DNA from: an uncultured Bacteroides sp.
GTDB lineage: Bacteria; Bacteroidota; Bacteroidia; Bacteroidales; Bacteroidaceae
Direction: 5' to 3'
Length of the DNA: 64,000 nt
Assembly (NCBI RefSeq): GCF_937912035.1
Contig: NZ_CALDPF010000002.1
Coordinates: forward strand, 1 to 64,000
In this document: positions 17,756 to 27,100 of the stretch, piece after piece
Position numbering within the stretch: the stretch's first letter is position 1
Layout: every line of letters starts with the position of its first letter
Translations under genes and position numbers: made by a program
The notes under the pieces: model-generated
The model's database searches: none
Told to the model about the DNA's origin: nothing
Seen by the model: the letters and a program-made list of their open reading frames with translations, nothing else

Positions 17756-20700
17756 TTAGAAATTAATGTTTAATCCCACCATGAAAGTACGTGTACGAGG
17801 GTATGTGGTATTACGCCAGTCTACACCAGGAGTCAGACCGCCCAAATAGATTTCAGGGTCAACGCCTTTATACTTCGTGATTGTGAACACGTTGTTGCAA
17901 GTAGCATACAGGCGGATATTATTGACCCAATTGCCTATTCTGCCGAAGTTATATCCCAAAGTCAGTGTCGACAGACGGAAGTATGAGCCGTTTTCCAGAT
18001 ATCTGTCAGAAGGAGCATGAGCACGTGAGTCGTTGGCATTCTGTTCAGAAGCAGCCTCGCTCAGAATGTTCTTGCCATTTGCCACCAGACCTACGTTGTT
18101 ATAGTAGCAGCGTGTAGCATTAAAAATCTTGTTTCCTGCCACTCCCTGGAAGAAGAGGTTCAATGTCCAGTTTTTCCATGTAAAATCATTGTTCCACCCA
18201 TAAGTAAGTTTCGGCTGTGCCGAGCCTGCCTTTCTGCGGTCTGTATCATCCGGAGCATCTGTTGTTCCCACTAGGTTTCCGTTTTCATCATAATCGTTGA
18301 ACACCGAGTTTCCATTTTCGTCATATCCTGCCCATTCCCAAAGATAGAACTGACCGATAGGAGAACCTTCCATTATACGCTGTACGTTTGTGCTGGTGTA
18401 ACCGCCCACATCAGGATTAGCCTGGTCGATATAGTCTACAGAATAAGTTTCATTTGACAATTTCTCCACCACATTCTTGTTGTGCGAGAGATTGATACTT
18501 GTGCTCCATGTGAAGTTACGTGTCTGCACAGGGATTGCATTGATTGTAATCTCGATACCTTTGTTGCTGATATCACCCACATTGGCAGTCATCCAACCGT
18601 ACGGATAGCGGTTTGTAGATACAGGATAGTCATATATCAGATCTTTGGTACGCTTGTCATAGTATTCAATAGTACCGGTTAATCTGTTGTTCAGGAAACC
18701 AAAGTCCAAACCTATATTAAACATTCCTGTACTTTCCCATTTCAAATCAGGATTTGAGTTACGTGTAGCACCAAGAGCCCTGTAATCTGAAGTAGTGCCT
18801 GTTGCAGGATCTACATATGTGAACCAGTGAGTAAAACCATATACCTGACGTGAATAAAATGCATCGAAACCAAGCGAGTTACCGCTTACACCGTAACCTA
18901 CACGGAGTTTCAGATCGTCGAACACATTCTGATCTTTCATGAATTCCTCTTCGGTGATGCGCCATGCGGCAGATACAGAAGGGAATGTAGCCCAGCGGTT
19001 ATTTACACCAAACGCTGACGAGCCGTCGCGACGTACAGTTGCCTGAAACAGATATTTGCTATTGAAGCTGTAATTCACACGTCCGTAAAATGAAATCATA
19101 CGCAGTGTGGAAAGATTGTTACTTATCACATCGTTGATATCGATATTGTTGGCCATACCTATATTGTGATAGCCCAGTTCATCATCATAGAAGTTGTACA
19201 CCTTCAGTCCGAAACCATCGTTATTGTCAGCCTGTTCCCATGAATATCCCAACATAACACCAACCTTGTGTGCATCGGCAAAAGTATGATCCCAGTTTAA
19301 ATAAGTCTCCATCTGCTTTCGGATGTTCTCGGCAGTGCTGCGGTCAGCCTGTCCATGACGAGAAGCTACGCTAGGAAGCTGAGTCTGTGTGCTGTTATAA
19401 TTACTGTAGATAAACTGCTGGTTCTGGTAAGACAGGTTCATGTTCCAGTCCAGTCCGTCGATGATATGAAGCGTAGCCTTTGCCACTCCCTGCAGGAGTT
19501 TTTCCTTCGTATTGTAACGGTCCTCGTTAATCATAGCCACCGGATTGAAGTTCTGCGAAATCTGCAGGTTGCTGTACCAACTTCCGTCCTCGTTTCTCAC
19601 AGGCACCAGCGGGCTGTAGTAATACATCGCATCGAGCACACTCTGTCCGGTGCCTCCTGTAGGACCTGTAGAGCTGTTGCGGATACTCGCATTAAGGCTG
19701 AACGACAAGTCCAGTCGGTCGTTCAGCGCCTTTGTCTGCAGAAACGAGCGTGCAGTCAGACGGTCAGTATCCGTACCCCTTATCGCACCTTCGCGTTCCA
19801 GAAAGTTGATAGACGCGCTATAAGATGTCTTCTTGTTTCCACCGCTTATCGATACATTATGATTGTGGCTGAATCCCGTACGGAGCACCTCATTCTGCCA
19901 GTTGGTGTTCGCAGGATTGTTCACGTCATAATAAGGAGAAAGGTCATATCCGCCACGCTTTGCAAAAGAAAGTAGTTCGTTGGCATCCATCATGTCGAGC
20001 GTATTCATAGACTTGTCCCATGCCACATATCCGCTGTAGTTCACACTTGTCCTTCCGTCCTTGTTACCCTGCTTCGTAGTGATGATGATCACACCGTTGG
20101 CAGCCTTCGAACCGTAGATAGCAGTGGCCGACGCATCGCGCAGCACGTCTATGCTCTCTATATCCTCCGGAGCCACTAGCGAGATGCTCACACCCGGAAT
20201 ACCGTCCACCACGTAGTACGGCTCCATAGCCTCGCCGCTACGCAATGATGAAGCACCGCGCAAAGAGATTGAAGCCGAACCGTTAGGGTCGCTCGTATTG
20301 GCAATTGTCAGTCCAGGAACCTTACCCTGCAACATCTGTGCCGGAGTGGTAACAACACCCACATTCAGATCCTCAGCCTTCACGGTAGTGATGGAACTGG
20401 TCACATCCTTGCGCTGCATGCTACCGTAACCGATTACCACGATTTCTTCCAAAGCTTCGGCATCCTCTTTCATTGTAACATTCAGTGTCGAAGAGTTCAC
20501 AACCACTTCTCTGGTATGAAAACCTACATACGAGAACAAAAGTGTCTTGCCTTTTTCCACCTGAAGAGTAAAATTACCATCCAGATTTGTCACTGTACCG
20601 TTGGTAGTACCTTTTTCCACCACGTTCACCCCTGTCAGAGGTTCACCGTTCGTACTCCGTACGTTTCCCGTAACAGTCAGCTGCGCAAATGCCCATGAGA

Positions 20701-20773
20701 CATTCATCAGAAAAAGAGCCATAAACAGTGCGAATGGCCTTAATCCCGCATTTTTCAATTGTACATTAAGCAT
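17756..20773 (-). CDS. susC: SusC/RagA-type TonB-linked outer-membrane transporter
   Basis: TonB-dependent transporter of 1005 residues with a signal peptide (to ~31). A carboxypeptidase-D-like barrel-sandwich domain follows (~32-115, VTGNVRSTNGEPLTGVNVV), then the EEIVVIGYGSMQRKD segment, a plug domain and a 22-stranded barrel ending in FMVGLNINF with the terminal aromatic. It imports oligosaccharides made at the surface. There is no extra N-terminal STN domain, which fits control by the hybrid regulator at 24164-28348 rather than an ECF sigma/anti-sigma pair. Confidence 0.96.
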   Translation of the reverse strand: MLNVQLKNAGLRPFALFMALFLMNVSWAFAQLTVTGNVRSTNGEPLTGVNVVEKGTTNGTVTNLDGNFTLQVEKGKTLLFSYVGFHTREVVVNSSTLNVTMKEDAEALEEIVVIGYGSMQRKDVTSSITTVKAEDLNVGVVTTPAQMLQGKVPGLTIANTSDPNGSASISLRGASSLRSGEAMEPYYVVDGIPGVSISLVAPEDIESIDVLRDASATAIYGSKAANGVIIITTKQGNKDGRTSVNYSGYVAWDKSMNTLDMMDANELLSFAKRGGYDLSPYYDVNNPANTNWQNEVLRTGFSHNHNVSISGGNKKTSYSASINFLEREGAIRGTDTDRLTARSFLQTKALNDRLDLSFSLNASIRNSSTGPTGGTGQSVLDAMYYYSPLVPVRNEDGSWYSNLQISQNFNPVAMINEDRYNTKEKLLQGVAKATLHIIDGLDWNMNLSYQNQQFIYSNYNSTQTQLPSVASRHGQADRSTAENIRKQMETYLNWDHTFADAHKVGVMLGYSWEQADNNDGFGLKVYNFYDDELGYHNIGMANNIDINDVISNNLSTLRMISFYGRVNYSFNSKYLFQATVRRDGSSAFGVNNRWATFPSVSAAWRITEEEFMKDQNVFDDLKLRVGYGVSGNSLGFDAFYSRQVYGFTHWFTYVDPATGTTSDYRALGATRNSNPDLKWESTGMFNIGLDFGFLNNRLTGTIEYYDKRTKDLIYDYPVSTNRYPYGWMTANVGDISNKGIEITINAIPVQTRNFTWSTSINLSHNKNVVEKLSNETYSVDYIDQANPDVGGYTSTNVQRIMEGSPIGQFYLWEWAGYDENGNSVFNDYDENGNLVGTTDAPDDTDRRKAGSAQPKLTYGWNNDFTWKNWTLNLFFQGVAGNKIFNATRCYYNNVGLVANGKNILSEAASEQNANDSRAHAPSDRYLENGSYFRLSTLTLGYNFGRIGNWVNNIRLYATCNNVFTITKYKGVDPEIYLGGLTPGVDWRNTTYPRTRTFMVGLNINF

Positions 20774-20813
20774 AAAATTAGATTTTAAAAGATTAAAATA
20801 AAAGATTAAAGAT

Positions 20814-21881
20814 TCATATCTTGATAAAGATTTTCTTCTTCCAGAGTATAAAGCCTGTCAGCGCCATAATCAGACAGTATATAATCGAATACGCCAGCGA
20901 AGCCAGATACTCGTCCGGTATCAGCGAAACCAGCAGCGAATATATCGCCGGCTTCATCCCGCTATGCGAAAGCACTATAGCCAGAATCTCGCTCAGAACA
21001 TATAGAAACAGAGGGTTCATCCCGAAAACCAGGAAGAATGTCCATCCCTTGTTCAGTAGCCTTACGTCTATTATATAAATCAGAGCAGCCAGAAGCACTG
21101 ACGCCCATCCGCAGGTGACAAGCACGTAGGTTGTCGACCACACCCTCTTGTTTATTGGCATCCATCCGGAAAGCGCATAGCCTAAAAGCAACATCACAAC
21201 AGCAGCAACCATCATATACAACAATTTCTTACTAATAGGAATATTCTCAAGCAAGATTTTTCCACACATAAAGCCTATTAGCGTATGGGCTATGGCCGAA
21301 ATACTTCCCACCAGGCCTTCAGGATCAATAGGACTTTTGGTATAAAGATGAGCCTGTCCGAATACCTCCCTATCCGCTATGGCTATAAAATTAGTGTCGT
21401 CGCAGCTATAACCGTTGCAAGTCAGGAGCAATACGGAATACATAGCCAATATTCCTCCAGCAATCCACGGGATATACCTGTGATTAACATATACCACCAT
21501 CAGCGACACCACTCCGTAGCACAGCCCGATACGCTGAAGTACACCCGGAATGCGTAGGCTATCCGCAGGCAGAAAATCACCTCCGCACACATGTCCAAAC
21601 CATCCTATGCCGATGCCGATAAGTATAATCAGAAACATACGGCGGAATATTTTCCTTATCACCTCACCGGATGGTCTGAAATCGAATTTCCTCAGCGATA
21701 TATAAGTAGATATACCCACCATGAAAAGGAAAAAAGGAAACACAAGATCGCATGGTGTCAGGCCGTTCCACACCGAATGACGCAATGGGGCATAAGAGTA
21801 TCTGCCTCCCGCGTTATTCACGAGAATCATACCGCAAACGGTAATACCCCTCAGAATATCCAATGACATCAAACGTTTCAT
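20814..21881 (-). CDS. HGSNAT-like membrane acetyltransferase
   Basis: Polytopic membrane protein of 355 residues, about ten hydrophobic helices, related to human heparan-alpha-glucosaminide N-acetyltransferase (COG4299/DUF5009 type). Shared segments recalled from the human protein include RGI near residue 11, the block RHSVWNGLTPCDLVFP (34-49) containing the His that matches the human active-site His, RIPGVLQR (~112) and DPEGLVGS. Human HGSNAT moves acetyl from cytosolic acetyl-CoA across the membrane to terminal non-reducing glucosamine. Placed directly after GH89 in the operon, it probably acetylates alpha-GlcN so GH89 can remove it. Other sugar acceptors remain possible. Confidence 0.85.
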   Translation of the reverse strand: MKRLMSLDILRGITVCGMILVNNAGGRYSYAPLRHSVWNGLTPCDLVFPFFLFMVGISTYISLRKFDFRPSGEVIRKIFRRMFLIILIGIGIGWFGHVCGGDFLPADSLRIPGVLQRIGLCYGVVSLMVVYVNHRYIPWIAGGILAMYSVLLLTCNGYSCDDTNFIAIADREVFGQAHLYTKSPIDPEGLVGSISAIAHTLIGFMCGKILLENIPISKKLLYMMVAAVVMLLLGYALSGWMPINKRVWSTTYVLVTCGWASVLLAALIYIIDVRLLNKGWTFFLVFGMNPLFLYVLSEILAIVLSHSGMKPAIYSLLVSLIPDEYLASLAYSIIYCLIMALTGFILWKKKIFIKI

Positions 21882-21915
21882 GATTATCAGTTTTAAAGTA
21901 AAATGTTATAAAGTA

Positions 21916-24072
21916 TTATTTGCCGAACACCCTATTGAAAACATCTTTCGCCACATCTATACAGTCACCTTTGGCCACTGAAGAATAATGATTGTCCGCC
22001 AGCGTCCACGGCTCCTCCATCGCATAATAGTCCAGCTTCACCTCAGGCTTTCCGTCGAGCACATCCTGCAGAGTCTTCCAGTACTCGCTCCAACGTTTGT
22101 AATAGAAATCCTTCAGTATACCGTTCCATTCCTTGTGGGCATAGTCACGAAGACCGCCATCATCGGCACACGTTCTGTTGCCCCATGTAGTAATCTGGAC
22201 ACGAGCATTCCACTCATAAAGACGCTTTTCATCATCGGTCACTCCTTTGTTCCTGGCCTGCTCTATCCATCGTCCCACCTTGAACTCCGGCCTTGTGGCC
22301 AGCAGTTCGTCCTGAGCAAGCAATATATCCAGGAATTCCTGTGAGTGAGCCTTGAAACTCTTCCTGTCAAAACTCTTGAAATCGGCTATAGTCTGATTGT
22401 AAATTATCCTGCCCCTGTCAGACAATGACTGACGTACGATATCTATAAGGTCATACTCAAAGTTATTGTTTCCTCTGTATTTGTCCGCCACGGACAGCAT
22501 CAGCCTTGCCGCCTCCTCCGTAGATGTAGGGTCATAATAATTCTGCATCTTCGACCAGCTTGAAGCCTGGAAATTGTTCAGCCCCGGACGTCCGCAGAAT
22601 ATCGATTCGTGAGGTCCCTGCTGGTTATTACCGAAAGGACAATTGTATATTCCGTCCGCCAGAATAGCCCAAGCTGCACGTATAGTCTTGTCATCCGAAC
22701 CATATCTTGCCTTTACATAACCGTCAAGCCATTCTTCTTTTGTGAATTTTTCAGGACGCCATGGCAATTCGCACATCAATTCGAACATCACAGGATTATT
22801 CTCGCTGCCTTCCATTGTCAAACCAATACCCTTCAGATGCTTTGCCAGAGGGTTATTCTTTGTCAGATAATAATTGTTTATCAGCTGATCCATACGTCCG
22901 TGAAGCCCCACATTTCCGCCGAAATTCTCCAACATGCAGAAAAGCCATTCATGATGTCCGTATCCCTCGTCACGCTTCCAGATAGAAGGAATACCCCACA
23001 TAGGACGACATTCACTGAATAGATCCGCTATCAATAGGTCGCCCGTCTTCAGATCATTCATCATCTCCGGACGTGGATTCTCAGTCCATCCCTGAACTAC
23101 CCATACTGCCTTAGGATTCACCTCCTTCATGGCTTTCATCACAGCCTGTCCTGCAGCGTCGAAGTCTATATCACCCGCATTCTCGCATTCATGAAAAGGG
23201 TCCATGGAATAATAATTCGCACGGCCAAACAACTTTGTGAGTTCCTTATAATAAAGAGAAGCTATTTCCGCGAAACGTTCATCTGTAGGAAGCAGGAACG
23301 AAGGACGTGTAAATCCGTTCCACAATTCAGGTTCTGCCACATTGACTCCAAGCTTCGTACCTGCGTCATGAGGAAGCATTCCGGAATATCCCGGTAGAAC
23401 CGGCTCAATTCCGAACTCACGCATTCTTTTCAATATTTTTTTCTGAAGTTCTTCTTGTTGCTTATACCAGCTGTCAGGATTCGGACCTCCCCAACCTTCA
23501 AGATTATTCATTGCCCACCATGCAAGGAAGGCCGGACCGGCAATAAATTTGTTTACTTCCTCACTGGTATATCCAAGTTTCAGCAACATGTTTCGCCAAA
23601 CACACTCCTGACCTACTGCAGCCAAAGGAAGATTTATACCGTGGAGCGCCATCCAGTCTATTTCAGTCTGCCAACGTTCCCAATCCCAAAATGCCATGGT
23701 ATAAGAATAAGTACAGTAATTAAAATCATATCTCAATTTTGCGTCCGTCTCGCGGCGTTCCTTAACCTTTACCGGAGGAAGTACATCAGGTAAATCTGCC
23801 TTCATATTGTTCCAGGTGAGATTAATTCCGGCATAATACTTCAGATACCAGTTTATTCCCGTAGCTATATTAATATATGTATTGCCCCTGACTACAATTT
23901 TTCCGTTATGGGATTCAAGTTCGAAGAAATCCTTCGGTGCGTCTGTCTTTTCTATTTTAAACTTGACAGAAGCACCTTTATCTATTCTCTCCAGCATATC
24001 CTTAATCGGATTACTCCAGCCAGTGGATATGGATATAGAGAATATACAAAATATGGATACGATGCGTTTCAT
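21916..24072 (-). CDS. GH89 alpha-N-acetylglucosaminidase
   Basis: Family 89 hydrolase of 718 residues with a signal peptide to about residue 20, homologous to human lysosomal NAGLU. It removes non-reducing terminal alpha-linked GlcNAc, as found in heparan sulfate, gastric mucin O-glycans and other alpha-GlcNAc glycans. The likely catalytic acids are Glu295 (DPFHE) and Glu421 (MEGSENNP). Family order is present: small N-terminal domain, (beta/alpha)8 barrel, helical C-terminal domain. It is the first gene of the main PUL transcript, behind its own -7 box, and is followed after 34 bases by the HGSNAT-like gene. Confidence 0.95.
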   Translation of the reverse strand: MKRIVSIFCIFSISISTGWSNPIKDMLERIDKGASVKFKIEKTDAPKDFFELESHNGKIVVRGNTYINIATGINWYLKYYAGINLTWNNMKADLPDVLPPVKVKERRETDAKLRYDFNYCTYSYTMAFWDWERWQTEIDWMALHGINLPLAAVGQECVWRNMLLKLGYTSEEVNKFIAGPAFLAWWAMNNLEGWGGPNPDSWYKQQEELQKKILKRMREFGIEPVLPGYSGMLPHDAGTKLGVNVAEPELWNGFTRPSFLLPTDERFAEIASLYYKELTKLFGRANYYSMDPFHECENAGDIDFDAAGQAVMKAMKEVNPKAVWVVQGWTENPRPEMMNDLKTGDLLIADLFSECRPMWGIPSIWKRDEGYGHHEWLFCMLENFGGNVGLHGRMDQLINNYYLTKNNPLAKHLKGIGLTMEGSENNPVMFELMCELPWRPEKFTKEEWLDGYVKARYGSDDKTIRAAWAILADGIYNCPFGNNQQGPHESIFCGRPGLNNFQASSWSKMQNYYDPTSTEEAARLMLSVADKYRGNNNFEYDLIDIVRQSLSDRGRIIYNQTIADFKSFDRKSFKAHSQEFLDILLAQDELLATRPEFKVGRWIEQARNKGVTDDEKRLYEWNARVQITTWGNRTCADDGGLRDYAHKEWNGILKDFYYKRWSEYWKTLQDVLDGKPEVKLDYYAMEEPWTLADNHYSSVAKGDCIDVAKDVFNRVFGK

Positions 24073-24098
24073 AATGTATTTTAGATTTTTGATTTACG

Positions 24099-24106
24099 CA
24101 AACGTA
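24099..24106 (-). promoter_or_regulatory. -7 box driving the PUL operon
   Basis: TACGTTTG on the minus strand matches TAnnTTTG, 26 bases upstream of the GH89 start and inside the gap after the regulator gene. No clear -33 element is visible, as expected for an activator-dependent promoter. It implies that GH89 through the phosphatase gene form one transcript separate from the regulator. Confidence 0.55.
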
Positions 24107-24163
24107 TCCAATTTATGGAAATATAAGGTAGAAAATAGTTCAAAAATGGAGGAGAATAGTTTA

Positions 24164-27100
24164 TCACCCTTCCTTGTACTTCATAAGCTCGCTAGGAAGT
24201 ACTCCAAACAATTCTTTAAAACATTTCGTGAAATACTTCGGATCGTTAAATCCTACAGCATATGCCACATCTGCCACCGTAACCGTCTGTTCCGCCACTG
24301 ATATATAAGACCGCGCCTGATTAAGCCTGAATTCTTTCATAAACTGCCCTATCGCCATTCCAGCTATGGCATGCAATTTCGAGTTAACCAATGTCTTGCT
24401 GTAACCCATGTCTCTGACGAAAGCATCGACACCATACTCCGAATCCATATAATGAGCCTTCATAAGTTCCATGGCCGTACGCATAAACACATTGTCCTTA
24501 GATTCTATTTTCAGATCGAGCGACTCCACTTCCATGCCCGAGGCAAAACGTTTTCTCACCTGCCGCCTGTACGCCAGTATGTTCCGTACTTTCAGAAGCA
24601 GTATATCGCTGTCGAAAGGCTTACATAAATAATCGTCTACACCTATCTCCAGACTCAGTTTCTCCTGTTTGTCCGACTTGATGGCTGTCAGCAATAGCAA
24701 AGGAATATGCGATGTAGCTACGTCAGACTTTATTCGTCTGGAAAGTTCGTTTCCATCCATTACCGGCATCATAAGGTCACTTATTACTAAATCCACCTTA
24801 TTGCAAGCCAAAATTTCAAGTGCCTCCTTGCCGTCCGAAGCCTGTAGTACATTATATTCTGCCGAAAGTATTGTATATAGATATAGCCTCATATCCTTCA
24901 CATCGTCCACTAGCAAGACTGTATCCTTTGTTCCGACTGATGCAACGTCGGCAGCAGCGGAAGAAGAAGCAATTATATCAGACGTTACCTCTGCCAATTC
25001 ATCATTTCCTCGTTCCAAAGGAAGCATTACTCTGACAAATGCACCCTCTTTCCTGTTATTTCCAGCACATATTTTTCCACCGTGCATCTCCACAATCCTA
25101 CGACAAAGATACAGACCTATACCGAAACCGCCCGCTGCACTTCTTCCCTCGGAACGCGACTGATAGAACCTTTGGAAAATAAGTTCTGTATCGTTAGGAT
25201 CGATACCGCATCCCGAATCGCGCACATCCACCCACACACTATCTCCCTTTGTAGCACTTGGGATACTATCATCAGCAACCGAAAATACATAAACCGACAC
25301 CTTCCCGCCGGGAGGAGTAAATTTCACAGCGTTCGACAGCAGATTCACAATAACCTTACGCAAACACTCCCCATCGAACATTCTATGGCGGAAGTTCATC
25401 CTATAGAATGCTTCTATCCTGATATTCCTTTCGGCTGCAAACACCTCGAAAGGCACAATCAACTTCTTAACGAAGTCCACAAAGTCAGTGTCCCTTTTCA
25501 CCAGCACAAAGCTGTCAGCATCGAACTTCCTAAAATCCAACAGTTCGTTTACTAATTTCATAAGTGTATCTGCATTTCTTGAGGCTATTTCCAGCTGTTC
25601 TCTCACATCTGCCTGACACGTCATCCCAAGAGCTATCTTCAAAGGCCCGTCTATCAGTGTTACCGGAGTACGGAACTCATGCGTAACGCTCGTAAAGAAA
25701 GACATTTTCTCCTCCGTAGCTTCTTCTACCTTTAACGCCATCTCTGTCAGGCTCCTGTTCTTGGCATTCAGTTCAGAAGTTCTCTCTGCTACCTGTTGCT
25801 CAAGTTCCCTCTTCTGCTTCCTATACATCTCTGTCTTTACTTTATAGATATACTTCACCATCCCCAAAGCTATTACAAGCAAAATCACATAGAACCACCA
25901 CGATCTGTAAAAATAAGGAGCCACCACAACTCTCATTTCCGTAATACCATTCACCCAACGTCCTCTCTCATCAGTCGCCCTGAGCTGAAATAAATACTCT
26001 CCGTCGGGAAGAAAGCTATATCTAGCCTCACACCCTCCATGAGAAGTCTCCACCCATTCATCATCATATCCCATAAGTCTATATGAATACTTTATTCTGT
26101 GCGAGTTAGCATAATCAAGCGTAGAAAAAGTAATAATAAGCCCTCTGTCGCTGGCATGCAATTTCGCCTCCGGACGATTATAATCGTCAGTCTTTGTCCT
26201 GTCCGGAAGGGAATAGACAGGTCCGCCTGCCACCCTCCACGACGTAATAACTGGCTTTCGGATTTCCTTATCTTGAGACAAGCTGAAAGGAGAAAAAGCT
26301 ATAAGCTCGTTCATCATACCGAAATACAAAAGATTATTCTTTAACGAATAATGATATGCATTCCAATTGAACCTGTTGTCTGGCAGCCCATCTTCGCGGG
26401 TAAAACTGGCAAACACCTCTACACCATTCTCAAGGCTCAACGACGATATACCTCTGTTTGTAGACATCCAAATCACCCCGTCTGCATCTTCCACCATACC
26501 TATAACCGTATTTCCGGACAGCCCATCCGTAATGTCGTAGTTCACAAACTCGAAACCTTCAACATCCTCATCCTTCAACATATATAACCCATTTCCTTCC
26601 GAACCAAGCCATATACGCCCACTGCTGTCCTGCATCACACAGTTTATTTTCTCTATCTGGTGCGACCCAGGCTCAGTCAGTTTATATCTCATATAATTAT
26701 ATTCAATTTTACCATTTTCTTTGTCAAACGATGACAAACTCAGTACGAATACACCTGCTGAAGTTCCCCACCACAGCCTGTCTCTGTCGTCAACCATCAT
26801 CGCCCTTACCTCTTTAAAGTCATTATCTATCCCACTGAACAAAATCCTCACGAAATGACACGTACGCCTGTCATAAAAGTGTAATCCACGAGTTGAACCA
26901 AACCATATTCCATCGTTCAGACTGTCCTCTGCCGCAGATCCTAAGAAATCGCTCTCCAACCCCATGCGGTCTTCCCTCTCATGGCGTATAAAAGTTCTGT
27001 TTCCATCCACATTCAGATCAAGTTCATTTATCCCCACTCCCCACGTATATGCCCACAGATGGTTTTGTGAGTCTATAAGAATACCACTCACTGCATTGTT

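Noticed and set aside
19355..19975. 206-residue + strand frame opposite susC
   Set aside because: Antisense shadow of the SusC barrel region.
6383..24072. Simple pectin (polygalacturonan) PUL
   Set aside because: There is no pectate lyase, PL or GH105/GH88 partner, and both GH28 proteins lack canonical motifs; GH89, GH92 and phosphatase are not needed for pectin.
21916..24072. Heparan sulfate PUL
   Set aside because: GH89 and HGSNAT-like genes suggest it, but heparin lyases, GH88 and heparan sulfatases are missing from the operon.
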